From: Enhydrobacter aerosaccus
Lineage (GTDB): Bacteria > Pseudomonadota > Alphaproteobacteria > Reyranellales > Reyranellaceae
Assembly: GCA_903832005.1 (NCBI GenBank)
Contig: CAIKZO010000065.1
Span: forward strand, 93,376 to 157,375
DNA length: 64,000 nt
Direction of reading: 5' to 3'
Below the pieces are notes generated by a model, which was not told the DNA's origin, did not search any database, and worked only from the letters and a program-made list of their open reading frames with translations. The position numbers were made by a program, and so were the translations under genes. Below are positions 16,401-24,297 of this stretch, piece by piece; position 1 is the first letter of the stretch; every line of letters starts with the position of its first letter.

Positions 16401-19281
16401 AGGTCGTGTTGACGCTCTGGTTGATCTGCAGCGTCTTGCCGCCGAGTGCGACCGTCGTGCCCGCCACGCCCGAGAGGTTGCTGATCGCGGTGTTGGTGCC
16501 GGAAAGGCCCGAGATGTCGAAAGTGGCGCCGACGCCCGCGAGGTTGAGGCCGCTCGACGTGGCGATCGAGCCCGAGCCCGTGAGCGCGAGGGTGCCGGCG
16601 TTGACGATCGTCGCGCCGGTGTAGGTGTTGGAATGAGTGAGGGTGAGCGTGCCGCTGCCGGTCTTCGTGAGGCTGCCCGAATTGGCGATCAAGCCGTCGA
16701 TCTGGAGCGTGCCCGTATCGACCTGGAACGTGCCGGCGCCGGCCAGGTTGACGACGCGGCTGGTGGTGAAGCCCGCCGTCGTCTCCAGGGTGCCGCCATT
16801 CAAGGTCAAGCCGCCCGAGGCGCTGCCGAGAGGGGCGTCCGACGCAACCTTGACCGTGCCGCCATTGATGTTGAGGACTGCGTAGCTGCTGGTGCCGCTC
16901 AACGTCTCCGTACCGGTACCGGTCTTGGTGAGGTTGCCTGCGCCGGTGATGTTCCCCGAATAGGTCTGATCGGTGTTGTCGCTGCCGAAGATCAGATTGC
17001 CATTATTGAAGATACCTCCGGTGCCCGACAGCGCCGCGGTGGTCAGTACAGTGTCGTTGCTCATCTGCAAGGCCACGCCCGAGCCCTGGAGGCTAAGCGA
17101 CTTCACCGTCTGGGTGACGTTCAGGTCGAGCTGGAGGACGCCGCCGTTCACGGTCACGGCCGTCTGCGTGGACAGGGGGGCGTCGAGATTGAGATCGAGC
17201 GTGCCGCCGGTGATGGTGGTCGCGCCGCTGTAGGTGCTGGTGCCGGTGAGGGTGAGCGTGCCGCCCGTCAGCGTCAGGCCGCCGGTGCCGGAGATCGCGC
17301 CGTTGTAGGTCCCGCCGCCGCTCACCGTCAGCGTGCCCGAGCCCAGGGTGACGCCGCCGGCGCCGTTGAGCCCCGCGATCGTGTTGTTGAAGTTGTTGAA
17401 ATCCAGCGTGCCGCCGTTGACCGTGACGGCGCTCGACGCCGAGAAGGCATTGGCGGCGCCCGCCTGCAGGATGCCGGCGTTGATCGTCGTCGCGCCGCTG
17501 TAGGTGTTGGCGCCGGTGAGCGTGAGCGTGCCGGTACCCTGTTTGGTGAGTCCGCCCCCCGATCCCTGGATCACGCCGCCGAAGGTCGTCGAATTCGACG
17601 TGCCCACCGTCAGCGTCTGGCCGCCGAGAGTGACCGTCGTGCCGGTGACGCCCCTCAGGTCCTGGATGGTGGCGCCCGCCGTGGTGCCCGAGATATCGAA
17701 GGTGGCGCCGGTGCCCGCGAGGTTGAGGCCGCTCGACGTGGCGACCGAGCCCGTGAGCACGAGCGTCGTGCCGGCATTGACGGTGGTGGCGCCGGTGTAG
17801 GTGTTGGTGCCGCTGAGAGTCACCTTGTGGACGCCGCCGCCGCCCTGGAGGATGAGGCCGCCCGTGCCCTGGATCGTGCCGTCGAAGCTCGCCGTGAAGG
17901 TCACGTTGTCGGTCAGCGTCTGGGCCCCGAGATTGGCTACCGCGGTGGCGTTGCCCGATAAGTCGTTGACCGAGGCACCGGACGTCGTGTTCGAGATGTC
18001 GAACGTGCCGTTCGCCTGGACAAAGACGTTGATCGCCTGCGAGATCGAGCCCGAACCGGAGAGGGCGAGCGTGCCGCCGGCGATCCGCACGCCGCCGGTG
18101 AGGGTGCTGATGCCGGTGAGGGTGAGCGTGCCGGTGCCGATGTTATTTAAGTTGCCGGCGCCGGTGAAGACGTTGGAGAGCGTCTGGGCGGTCGAGGTGT
18201 CGATGCCAACAGTGGCGCCGGAATCGATCTCGATATTGCCGGAGATGCTGCCGCCATTGAGCTTGAGCGTGTTGTTGCCGCCGGTGAAGGTGATGGCGTT
18301 GCCGGTCGCGCCGGGGCCGCCGGCCGTGCCATGCGCCGCCGCGCCCCCGAATCCGGCCGATCCGGCGGAAATCGTGCCGGAATTGATGATGGTGAGAGCC
18401 GAGCCGACGATGGCCGCGCCGCCCGCGCCGCCGTTGCCGCCATTGCCCGAGAGGGCACCGCCATTGCCGCCGTTGCCGCCCGCGCCGCCCTGTATCGAGC
18501 CGCTGTTGTTGATCGTCAGGCTGTTGCCGCTCACGCCCACGCCGCCGGCGGCGCCCATACCGCCGTTGCCGTTGGATAATACGCTGCCGCCCCCGCCGCC
18601 CACGCCGCCCGTGAGGCTGAAGCTGTTGGTCATCGTCGACCCGGACCCGATCGAGAGCGCCGTGCCACCGCCACCGCCCGTGCCGCCGGGGGTGCCGGTG
18701 CCGCCGATGCCGCCCGCGCCACCGCCGAAGCTGCTGCCCGTGGCGAAGGTGGTCGAGGCGCCGATCACGCCGCCGATGCCGCCCGCGCCCCCGCCGCCAC
18801 CGCCCCCGCCGCCCGAAGCCTGTCCACCATTACCGCCGCTGCCGGGGGCGGCGGTGCTGCTGATGGTCGACGTGCCGCTCGTGCTGCCGTTGGCACCGCC
18901 ACCGCCGCCACCGGCGCCATTGCCGGGAATGCCCGTTCCACCGGGGGAACCGCTGCCGGCGGCGATGCCCAGAGTCCCGGCGGCGCCGCCGGCTCCGCCC
19001 GGACCGCCGCCCTGGCCACCATCGGCGCCGCTGCCGCCACCGCCGCCGCCGCCCAATCCTATGCCGTTGGCGCCTGTGACGCCGTCAGTGCCGCCCGCCC
19101 CGCCACCGGCGCCGCCGCCCGCGCCGCCATCGGCGAAGGCCGGCCTCTCAAAGGATGTAAGAAGAAAAGGCGTGAGGCAGCTTGCTGCCAACAACACGGT
19201 CGCGAGGCGACCGCACACGGAATCACTGACAATGTGACGCTGCACCGACGCCCCCAAATGGCTGCCAAGCTTCTCGTCCAA
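13423..19281 (-). CDS. giant autotransporter (type V secretion) with Gly-rich region and PATR repeats
   Basis: About 1952 residues. An extended signal peptide (hydrophobic ATVLLAASCLTPFLL, likely cut after RPAFA near residue 51) is followed by a very glycine-rich segment to about residue 330. Then come at least 11 autotransporter-associated beta-strand repeats of the form GTGTLTLTGANTYSGATTINAG-like units, a probable beta-helix passenger. The last ~270 residues, from ACDFSCEVEPRWGTWMGGFGG, form the outer-membrane barrel and end in FFAGLRLTW, the terminal aromatic that BamA recognises. The start is TTG 19281 after GGAGG; no ATG is available upstream in frame. Adhesin or surface protein; substrate unknown. 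Confidence 0.9.
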   Translation of the reverse strand: MDEKLGSHLGASVQRHIVSDSVCGRLATVLLAASCLTPFLLTSFERPAFADGGAGGGAGGGAGGTDGVTGANGIGLGGGGGGGSGADGGQGGGPGGAGGAAGTLGIAAGSGSPGGTGIPGNGAGGGGGGANGSTSGTSTISSTAAPGSGGNGGQASGGGGGGGGGAGGIGGVIGASTTFATGSSFGGGAGGIGGTGTPGGTGGGGGTALSIGSGSTMTNSFSLTGGVGGGGGSVLSNGNGGMGAAGGVGVSGNSLTINNSGSIQGGAGGNGGNGGALSGNGGNGGAGGAAIVGSALTIINSGTISAGSAGFGGAAAHGTAGGPGATGNAITFTGGNNTLKLNGGSISGNIEIDSGATVGIDTSTAQTLSNVFTGAGNLNNIGTGTLTLTGISTLTGGVRIAGGTLALSGSGSISQAINVFVQANGTFDISNTTSGASVNDLSGNATAVANLGAQTLTDNVTFTASFDGTIQGTGGLILQGGGGVHKVTLSGTNTYTGATTVNAGTTLVLTGSVATSSGLNLAGTGATFDISGTTAGATIQDLRGVTGTTVTLGGQTLTVGTSNSTTFGGVIQGSGGGLTKQGTGTLTLTGANTYSGATTINAGILQAGAANAFSASSAVTVNGGTLDFNNFNNTIAGLNGAGGVTLGSGTLTVSGGGTYNGAISGTGGLTLTGGTLTLTGTSTYSGATTITGGTLDLNLDAPLSTQTAVTVNGGVLQLDLNVTQTVKSLSLQGSGVALQMSNDTVLTTAALSGTGGIFNNGNLIFGSDNTDQTYSGNITGAGNLTKTGTGTETLSGTSSYAVLNINGGTVKVASDAPLGSASGGLTLNGGTLETTAGFTTSRVVNLAGAGTFQVDTGTLQIDGLIANSGSLTKTGSGTLTLTHSNTYTGATIVNAGTLALTGSGSIATSSGLNLAGVGATFDISGLSGTNTAISNLSGVAGTTVALGGKTLQINQSVNTTFAGVFTNSAGGGQIDKAGTGTLTLTGANTYSDQTNIEGGGTLQAGGTNVFSASSNYTLIGSGSTLDLNDFNNTVGQLNAGAGAATLGTATLTVSNGGLFGGGADISGTGGLTLAGGTFTVSTSSALSYTGATTVSGGTLQLSAAGSIANSSGLTLSGAGATFDISSTTSGTTIKDLAGVAGTFVTLGSKTLTAGTGNSTTFAGVVQGSGGITKQGSGTLTLSGANSYSGATTVNGGTLALSGSGSLAASSGVNLAVSGAGFDVSGASGGVTIKDLSGVSGTTVALGANTLTVGSSNDTTFIGAIGGTGGLTKQGAGTLILDGTNTYGGTTTINAGTLQLGEALHVGALAGSVIINSGGTFSFAQGDLSAVPTITTNSGGILNITDATVSTTRLIANAGGSVNVTATGVSVGSIEGAGSYSFGPVSVTTGSNNLSTEVSGAITGGGTLVKTGTGTLTLSGADTVNLTVNGGTALVTNTLAGTVTVGSGGTLMGTGTITGNVTVNGTIRPDIGTTNIVGTYTQGAGSTYTVEVTPGGLSDKINVTGNAVINGGTVAVMADAGTYQRRTTYTILTATTGVTGTYGDVTSNMAFLTPTLSYDTNDVFLTLFQSSSAFAAGGQTGNQKSVGHALDLANPTATGDFNTVLNALSLLSTAQGPVALDGISGLNYAGFGTLSVQAANAFMTAFGQQVGHGHGNGHVALASSANDACDFSCEVEPRWGTWMGGFGGLGTVAGDANTHGSTYNLGGAAVGLDYKFDPQFTAGVTLGYSTSTLWTSGMPGQGTSDQVQMGLYGQYTQGALYVDGLAGYAHGQNRMTRPILIPGLNARTAQGNTSVEQFFGLVETGYKVEIGGTANAFVTPFARLQGATATQAAFTETGADSLDLNVAQQTTNSLRTVLGAQVGATLAKVDVKLQAGWSHELADTSRPVTASFAGAPAFGFTTQGAVAPRDGAVVGAMASAMIDDRTSLYARYDGDFEGGTTSHSFFAGLRLTW

Positions 19282-19335
19282 CCACCTCCGGTTGATCTCC
19301 CCCCGGTGAGGCTGGTCTCCCCTATTGACTGCAAA

Positions 19336-19364
19336 TTTATATTCAACCGCTAAGTCAATGCCAG
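19336..19364 (-). promoter_or_regulatory. candidate autotransporter promoter
   Basis: Minus-strand CTGGCA (19359-19364), a 17-bp spacer and TATAAA (19336-19341), about 55 bases before the TTG start in an AT-rich patch. The -10 is good, the -35 weak. Nothing else is recognisable in 19282-19530. Confidence 0.35.
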
Positions 19365-19530
19365 ATCATTTGTAATGCAAAGAGCGATCCTGCCACCGTC
19401 GATGACGCCTGCGTCAGATGAAGAGAGATCCCCACGTCATGGGCGGGCCGGCCTAAATTCATGGCTGGTCGTGCCGCCTTCGAGGTCGCCCTTCGGGGCG
19501 CCGCCGCGCCTCGATGAAGCGCGCCAGCAG

Positions 19531-20448
19531 CTAGAGCGCGCCGACGGACTTCAGATAGAGGTCGCTTGCTTCTTTCGTGAGCGGGCCCGGCGTGCCGCCG
19601 GCGATCAGGCGACCGTCGACCTTCGTGACCGGCGTCACGCCCCCCAAGGTGCCCGTCACGAACGCCTCGTCGGCCGAGTAGACCTGCGCCAGGGTGAAGT
19701 CGCATTCCTTCGCGACCTTGCCGGCCTTGCGCCAGGCGTCGATCACGTTGGCCTGGGTGATGCCCTTGAAGCTGTAGAGGCCGCTCGACGTCCAGATCTC
19801 ACCGCGGCGCACGATGAAGAAGTTGGTCGAATTGCATGAGGCCACGAAGCCGCGCGGATCGAGCATCAGCGCCTCGTCGGCGCCGGCCTTGATCGCCTGG
19901 ATCAGCGCCTGGATCAGGCTGAGCCGCGAATGCGAGTTGAGGCGCAGGTCGAACTGGTCGGGATTGGTCGTGCGGAAGGTCGAGGTGAAGAGCGTGTAGC
20001 CCTTGGCCTTGGCCTCCGGCAGCGGGGACTTGTACTCGGCCACGATCACGACCGTGGCCTTGCCGACCACGAAGCGCGGGTCCTGGTTCGGCGTCTTCTT
20101 GAGGCCGCGCGTCACCATCAGCCGGATATGCGCGCCGTCGGTCATGCCGTTCCTGTCGAGCGTATCCTGCACCGCCTTGATCACGCCGGCACGGTCGAGC
20201 CCGATGTCGAGGTCGATCGATCCGGCGCCCTCGAACAGCCGATCCATGTGCGCGTCGAGGCTGATCAACTTGCCCTTCACCAGGCGCAGCCCCTCCCACA
20301 CGCCGTCGCCAAGCGCGAAGCCTGAGTCGAAGACCGAGACCATCGCCTTGTCGCGCGGAAAGAAGGCGCCGTTCACAGAGACCAGCACACCGTCGTTGCG
20401 GGCGTCGGGCGCGTAGGCCTGGGCACTGGCTTGTTCGTTGGTCGTCAT
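19531..20448 (-). CDS. class IV aminotransferase-fold protein lacking the usual PLP lysine
   Basis: A 305-residue member of the D-amino-acid/branched-chain aminotransferase fold. FDSGFALGDGVWEGLRLVKGK (residues 40-60), HIRLMVTRG, AGADEALMLDPRGFVASCNSTNFF and SADEAFVTGTLGGVTPV all match. But the segment just before AGADEA, where relatives carry the Schiff-base Lys (K in KSLNYL-like sequence), reads LRLNSHSRLSLIQALIQ (about 168-184) with Arg175 and no Lys until 187. So it may not be a normal transaminase. It lies downstream of an amino-acid ABC operon on the same strand, separated by a long palindrome. Confidence 0.8.
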   Translation of the reverse strand: MTTNEQASAQAYAPDARNDGVLVSVNGAFFPRDKAMVSVFDSGFALGDGVWEGLRLVKGKLISLDAHMDRLFEGAGSIDLDIGLDRAGVIKAVQDTLDRNGMTDGAHIRLMVTRGLKKTPNQDPRFVVGKATVVIVAEYKSPLPEAKAKGYTLFTSTFRTTNPDQFDLRLNSHSRLSLIQALIQAIKAGADEALMLDPRGFVASCNSTNFFIVRRGEIWTSSGLYSFKGITQANVIDAWRKAGKVAKECDFTLAQVYSADEAFVTGTLGGVTPVTKVDGRLIAGGTPGPLTKEASDLYLKSVGAL

Positions 20449-20479
20449 TGTCGTTTCCCCAATTAATTCCGTCGTCTAT

Positions 20480-20590
20480 TCCGTCGTCCCGACCGAAGCC
20501 GAGCGAAGCGAGGCGCAGTGGAGGGACCTGTTTTGTCGCGCAGCATGAGAGGTCCCTCCACTCCGCTTTGCTCCGGTCGGGACGACGGAG
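20480..20590. repeat. nested inverted repeat (intergenic palindromic element)
   Basis: Outer arms CCGTCGTCCCGACCG (20481-20495) and CGGTCGGGACGACGG (20574-20588) enclose inner arms GTGGAGGGACCT (20518-20529) and AGGTCCCTCCAC (20550-20561). The form resembles REP-like intergenic elements of alphaproteobacteria. It lies between the ABC ATPase and the class IV gene and may end or stabilise the transporter mRNA. A degenerate GTCGTCCCGAGCGGACC piece occurs at 13297-13313. Confidence 0.8.
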
Positions 20591-20599
20591 ATGTCATCC

Positions 20600-21352
20600 T
20601 CAAAAACTGAATTGCTTATGGCTTGCGAGGAAGGCGCGCGTACGCTCCTGCCTCGGATTCTTCAACACCTCGTCGGGCGTGCCCTGCTCGTGGATCGTCC
20701 CGTCGGCCAGGAAGATGATGCGCGTGGCCACGTGATAGGCAAAGCCAAGCTCGTGCGTGACCAGCAGCATGGTGCGTCCCTCGTCGGCCAACGAGCGGAT
20801 GACGTTCAGCACCTCGCCCACCAGCTCGGGATCGAGCGCCGAGGTCGGCTCGTCGAACAGCAGCATCTCGGGATCCATGGCGAGGGCGCGGGCGATGGCG
20901 ACTCGCTGCTTCTGGCCGCCCGACAGGTGGGCGGGATAGGTCTCGGCCTTGTCGGCGAGACCGACCCGCGCCAGTTCCTTCTCCGCGCGCGTGCGTGCTT
21001 CGGCCTTCGATTGCCGGCGCACGGTGCGCAGCCCTTCCATCACGTTGCCGACCGCCGTCATGTGCGGAAAGAGATTGAACTGCTGGAACACCATGCCGAC
21101 CCGCTGACGAACCTGCGTGAGTTCGCTCTCGCGATACTTGCCACTGGGGCCGATCACCTTGCCGTCGAGCGTGACGGTGCCGACGTCGGGCATCTCCATG
21201 AAGTTGAGGCAGCGCAGCAGTGTCGACTTGCCCGAGCCCGACGCGCCCAGGATGGCGATGCGTTCGCCGGGCTGCACGTCGAGGTCGATGCCGCGCAGCA
21301 CGTCGGTTTTACCGAAGCGCTTGGTGAGGCCGCGAACTTGAAGGAGGCTCAT
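20600..21352 (-). CDS. polar amino-acid ABC transporter, ATP-binding protein
   Basis: A 250-residue ATPase of the GlnQ/HisP type. Walker A is GASGSGKST, then the Q-loop VGMVFQQFNLFPHMT, signature LSGGQKQRVAIARAL, Walker B MLLFDEPTSALDPE and the switch His in VTHELGFAY. The start ATG 21352 overlaps the permease gene by four bases; an open frame reaching 22078 runs through the permease and is not real. It energises the two permeases upstream in the operon. Substrate is probably a polar or aromatic amino acid. Confidence 0.93.
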   Translation of the reverse strand: MSLLQVRGLTKRFGKTDVLRGIDLDVQPGERIAILGASGSGKSTLLRCLNFMEMPDVGTVTLDGKVIGPSGKYRESELTQVRQRVGMVFQQFNLFPHMTAVGNVMEGLRTVRRQSKAEARTRAEKELARVGLADKAETYPAHLSGGQKQRVAIARALAMDPEMLLFDEPTSALDPELVGEVLNVIRSLADEGRTMLLVTHELGFAYHVATRIIFLADGTIHEQGTPDEVLKNPRQERTRAFLASHKQFSF

Positions 21353-22008
21353 TCGCTTCGCCCCAATCTTCGCTCGAGCACGTAGGTGAACTGCACCAGC
21401 GGCCACAGGAAGACGAAGAAGATCACGGCCACCGCGGTATAGGCCTCGATCGGATTGAAGTTCAGCGAGGCGATCAGCTTGCCCTGCTGCAGCAGCTCGA
21501 CATAGGCCACGGCCGAGGCCAGCGTCGACATCTTGAAGATCTCGATCGCGCGGTTGGTGAGCGCGGGCAACATGCGCTTGATCGCCTGGGGCAGGATGAT
21601 GCGCCGCATCGCCTGGCCCCAGCCCATGCCGATCGCGCGGGCGCCGTCCCACTGGCCTTTGTCGATCGACTGGATGCCGCCGCGATAGATCTCGGCCGAG
21701 AAGGCCGCGGAGTTGAGTGAAATACCGAGCGCCGCCGCGGCCAGCGGGTTGATGGTGAACGGCAGCAGGATCGGCAGCGCGAAGTAGAACCACAGGATCT
21801 GGACCAGCACTGGCGTGTTGCGGAAGAACTCGACGAAGGCGGTCGCCGGCCAATAGAGCCATTTGCTGCGGGCGTAGCGGCCGAGCCCGACCACGAGCCC
21901 GAGGCTGAGGCCGCAGACGAGACAGATCGCGAAAAGGCGCAGCGTTCCCGCGGCGCCGGCCAGCAGCGCGTCGGTGTTGTCGAAGACGGAGGCGAAGTCC
22001 CACTTCAT
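21349..22008 (-). CDS. polar amino-acid ABC transporter permease (second)
   Basis: A 219-residue inner-membrane permease of the HisM/GlnP family with about five membrane helices. TLRLFAICLVCGLSLGLVVGLGR begins helix one, VEFFRNTPVLVQILWFYFALP is the typical family block, and the ATPase-coupling EAA loop is GQWDGARAIGMGWGQAMRRIILPQAI. It starts one base after the end of the other permease gene and overlaps the ATPase gene by four bases. Two different permeases imply a heterodimeric channel. Confidence 0.92.
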   Translation of the reverse strand: MKWDFASVFDNTDALLAGAAGTLRLFAICLVCGLSLGLVVGLGRYARSKWLYWPATAFVEFFRNTPVLVQILWFYFALPILLPFTINPLAAAALGISLNSAAFSAEIYRGGIQSIDKGQWDGARAIGMGWGQAMRRIILPQAIKRMLPALTNRAIEIFKMSTLASAVAYVELLQQGKLIASLNFNPIEAYTAVAVIFFVFLWPLVQFTYVLERRLGRSE

Positions 22009-22688
22009 TAGTGGACCGTGTTCTCGCCGCTGACGGCGAGGCGCCGTTCGAGCTGGCGCGCCAGCAGGCTGACCACAAAGATCACGACGAAATAGATCAG
22101 CGCCACGACGGTGAAGGTCTCGAGCGGCCGAAAGGTCTTCTGCGAGATCTCGTTGGCCTCGAACAGCAGGTCGGCATAGGCGATGGTCGCCACCAGGGTC
22201 GTGGTCTTCATCAGCTCGATCGAGCGTTCAAGGAAGGCCGGGATCATGCGCTTGATCGCCTGCGGCAGGATGATGCGCTGCATCGCCTGCGCATGATTCA
22301 TGCCGATCGCGCGCGCACCATCCCACTGGCCACGCTCGATGGACTGGATGCCGGCGCGAAACACCTCGGCGAAGAACGCCCCCGACTGGATCGAGAAGGT
22401 GACGATCGCCGCCATGAACGGCGTGAGCTCGATCCCCGCGATCAGCGGCAAGGCGAAGAAGACCCAGAACAGCTGGACCAGCGGCGGCGTGGTGCGGAAG
22501 ACCTCGATGACGAAGCCCGCCGGCAGACGCAGCCACGGCCGCGGCGACAGGCGCATCAGCGCGAACGCCAGGCCCAGCACGAGGCCGCAACCCAGCGAGA
22601 CGCCGGTGATCTTCAGCGTGTTCACCAGCCCCTGCGCCAACAACGGTGCGTTGGCGACGACCGGCGTGAAGTCCCACTGATACGCCAA
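22008..22688 (-). CDS. polar amino-acid ABC transporter permease (first)
   Basis: A 226-residue permease paralogous to the next gene. It has NTLKITGVSLGCGLVLGLAFALMR, IEVFRTTPPLVQLFWVFFALP and the EAA loop GQWDGARAIGMNHAQAMQRIILPQAIKRMIP. It begins with a TTG codon at 22688 (MAYQWDFTPV when read as Met), nine bases after the binding-protein stop; no ATG fits the family N-terminus, so the TTG is accepted with some doubt. It pairs with the 21349-22008 product. Confidence 0.9.
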   Translation of the reverse strand: MAYQWDFTPVVANAPLLAQGLVNTLKITGVSLGCGLVLGLAFALMRLSPRPWLRLPAGFVIEVFRTTPPLVQLFWVFFALPLIAGIELTPFMAAIVTFSIQSGAFFAEVFRAGIQSIERGQWDGARAIGMNHAQAMQRIILPQAIKRMIPAFLERSIELMKTTTLVATIAYADLLFEANEISQKTFRPLETFTVVALIYFVVIFVVSLLARQLERRLAVSGENTVH

Positions 22689-22697
22689 GGGAAGGCC

Positions 22698-23528
22698 CTA
22701 GAGCATTTCCTTCATGATCGGCGGCGCCTGTTTCGGATCGAGGCCGAACTCGGTGAGCGCCTGTTCGTACCATTTCTGCGTCTGGCCGCTCTTGTAGTAC
22801 TCGGTGAGCTGCTTATCGACCCAGGCGACGAACTCGGTGTCGCCCTTGCGCAGTGCCGTGCTTGACGGTTGCGACTGGGCGGGAGTCGGGACGACCAGCT
22901 TGCCCTTGCCCAGCTTCTGGCGCGCGGCCAGCAGCGGCGGATGGAACAGGCACACCGCATCGACGCGGCCCGACTGGAAGGCCGCGATCGCGGCGGCATT
23001 GTCGGGGAAGCGCTGGATGTCGGCCTTGGGCGTGTGCTCGGTCACGAAGCGGTCCATCGACGAGGCCTGCGGCACGGCGATGCGGACGCCGGCCTTGTTG
23101 AGGTCTTCCCAGGTCTTGGCCGCGAGGTCGTCCTTGGCCAGCACGGCCAGCGAATAATAGAGCAGCGGCGCGTCGGGGAAGTCGACCGCCTGCTTGCGCT
23201 CGGGCGTGGCATCGATCGTGAACATGATGTCGATCTTGTCGCCCTGCAGCGCGGCGATCGAATTGCCCCAGCTCACTTCGACCGTCTCCATCTTGACGCC
23301 AAGGGTCGCGGCCATCGCCTTGCCCATCGAGATGCCGAGGCCGGAGTTCCAGTCACCGGTCTTGGGATCCTTGGAGAACCACGGCGGCGCTTGCGTCACC
23401 CCGACACGGAAGGTGCCGCGCTTCTTGGCCTCCTCGATCGTGCCCTCGGCGCGCGCGGCGAACGGGATGGCGAGCAGGCCGCTGCCCGCGGTCAGGATGG
23501 CAATCAGCGAACGGCGGTTGATGGTCAT
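22698..23528 (-). CDS. amino-acid ABC transporter substrate-binding protein
   Basis: A 276-residue periplasmic protein of the SBP_bac_3 (HisJ/FliY) family. INRRSLIAILTAGSGLLAIPFAARA at residues 3-27 is a signal peptide with a twin Arg, cut near ARA-EG. TFRVGVTQAPPWFSKDPKTG then DWNSGLGISMGKAMA, ALQGDKIDIMF, ATPERKQAVDF and a second-lobe VDAVCLFHPPLL follow. It is first of the transporter genes and overlaps the gntR stop by four bases, so regulator and transporter are co-transcribed. The ligand cannot be read from sequence. Confidence 0.92.
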   Translation of the reverse strand: MTINRRSLIAILTAGSGLLAIPFAARAEGTIEEAKKRGTFRVGVTQAPPWFSKDPKTGDWNSGLGISMGKAMAATLGVKMETVEVSWGNSIAALQGDKIDIMFTIDATPERKQAVDFPDAPLLYYSLAVLAKDDLAAKTWEDLNKAGVRIAVPQASSMDRFVTEHTPKADIQRFPDNAAAIAAFQSGRVDAVCLFHPPLLAARQKLGKGKLVVPTPAQSQPSSTALRKGDTEFVAWVDKQLTEYYKSGQTQKWYEQALTEFGLDPKQAPPIMKEML

Positions 23529-24229
23529 GATCCCCTCTTGGTCTTCCCCGATGAAGCAGGTGTCGTGCGCAGGAAGCGCTCGGTGGTCTCGGCGCCGCGG
23601 CGCATGTGATCGGCGATCTCCAGGCGCATCGCGTCGAGATCGTCGCCCAACGCCGCGGCGATGTAGCTGTCGTGGCTGTCGCGCTTGGGACCACGCCGGC
23701 CGTGCGCGCGATGATGCGCGGCCCAGTAGAGCTGCAGGCGGCCGCGCAAGCCATGCCAGGCGCGCTGCAGCAGGCGATGCGCGCTCGCTTCGTAGATAAG
23801 GCCGTGGAAATCGAGTTCGGCCAGGATCGCGGCGCGATCGTCACCGGCATCGATGCAGGCGATCAACAGGTCGTTGCGGCGACGCAGTTCGATCCGGAAG
23901 CGCTCGTCGCGGCGCGGCCAGACCTGCTCGAAGGCAAAAGTCTCGAGCGCGGTGCGCAGCGAATAGATCTCGTGCACGTCCTCGACCGAGAGCGGCGCCA
24001 CGTGCGTGCCGGTGTAGGGCACGGTCACCACCAGCCCTTCCTCGATCAGCTGGCGCAGCGCTTCGCGCAACGGCCCGCGGCTCACGTCGAAATGTTCGGA
24101 CAGCGCCGTCTCGACCAGCGGCGCGCCGGGCGGGATGTCGCCCGCCAGGATCGCCGTGCGCAGACGCTCGGCCACGTGCGCGCGCAGCGTGTTTCGCGGG
24201 ATGGGGTCGAGGAGGTCAGGAACAGTCAT
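23525..24229 (-). CDS. GntR/FadR-family regulator (FCD domain)
   Basis: About 234 residues. A winged helix near the N-terminus (LRAHVAERLRTAILAGDIPPG, LVETALSEHFDVSRGPLREALRQLIEEGLV) is followed by an all-helical FCD ligand domain with DVHEIYSLRTALETFAF, ELDFHGLIYEASAH and LRGRLQLYW. FCD regulators sense small carboxylates or sugar acids. The start is taken as ATG 24229 because a perfect palindromic operator lies immediately upstream; an in-frame ATG at 24253 would place that operator inside the gene. First gene of the ABC operon, probably self-controlled. Confidence 0.88.
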   Translation of the reverse strand: MTVPDLLDPIPRNTLRAHVAERLRTAILAGDIPPGAPLVETALSEHFDVSRGPLREALRQLIEEGLVVTVPYTGTHVAPLSVEDVHEIYSLRTALETFAFEQVWPRRDERFRIELRRRNDLLIACIDAGDDRAAILAELDFHGLIYEASAHRLLQRAWHGLRGRLQLYWAAHHRAHGRRGPKRDSHDSYIAAALGDDLDAMRLEIADHMRRGAETTERFLRTTPASSGKTKRGS

Positions 24230-24233
24230 CGTC

Positions 24234-24247
24234 GATTGTCGACAATC
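24234..24247. promoter_or_regulatory. 14-bp palindromic GntR operator candidate
   Basis: GATTGTCGACAATC is perfectly self-complementary and ends five bases before the preferred gntR start. Its TTGT/ACAA half-sites are typical of FCD-type GntR proteins. An alternative start at 24253 would leave it inside the coding region. Confidence 0.65.
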
Positions 24248-24297
24248 CTGCATCGCAGCCTGCCGCCGCGCAATGAAAAGCGCGGCGGCGGCCGATT

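Noticed and set aside
15760..17961. Long open frame (733 codons) on the plus strand with Arg/Ala/Gly-rich translation
   Set aside because: It is the opposite strand of the autotransporter repeats; the repetitive GC-rich code keeps the antisense frame open. No family motif, no RBS.
17801..19237. Pro-rich 478-codon plus-strand frame
   Set aside because: Mirror of the Gly-rich autotransporter segment (GGC/GCC becomes CCG); the translation is pure low-complexity proline.
20600..22078. 492-codon frame joining the ABC ATPase to permease sequence
   Set aside because: Upstream portion is an out-of-frame reading of the permease; real ATPase start is 21352.
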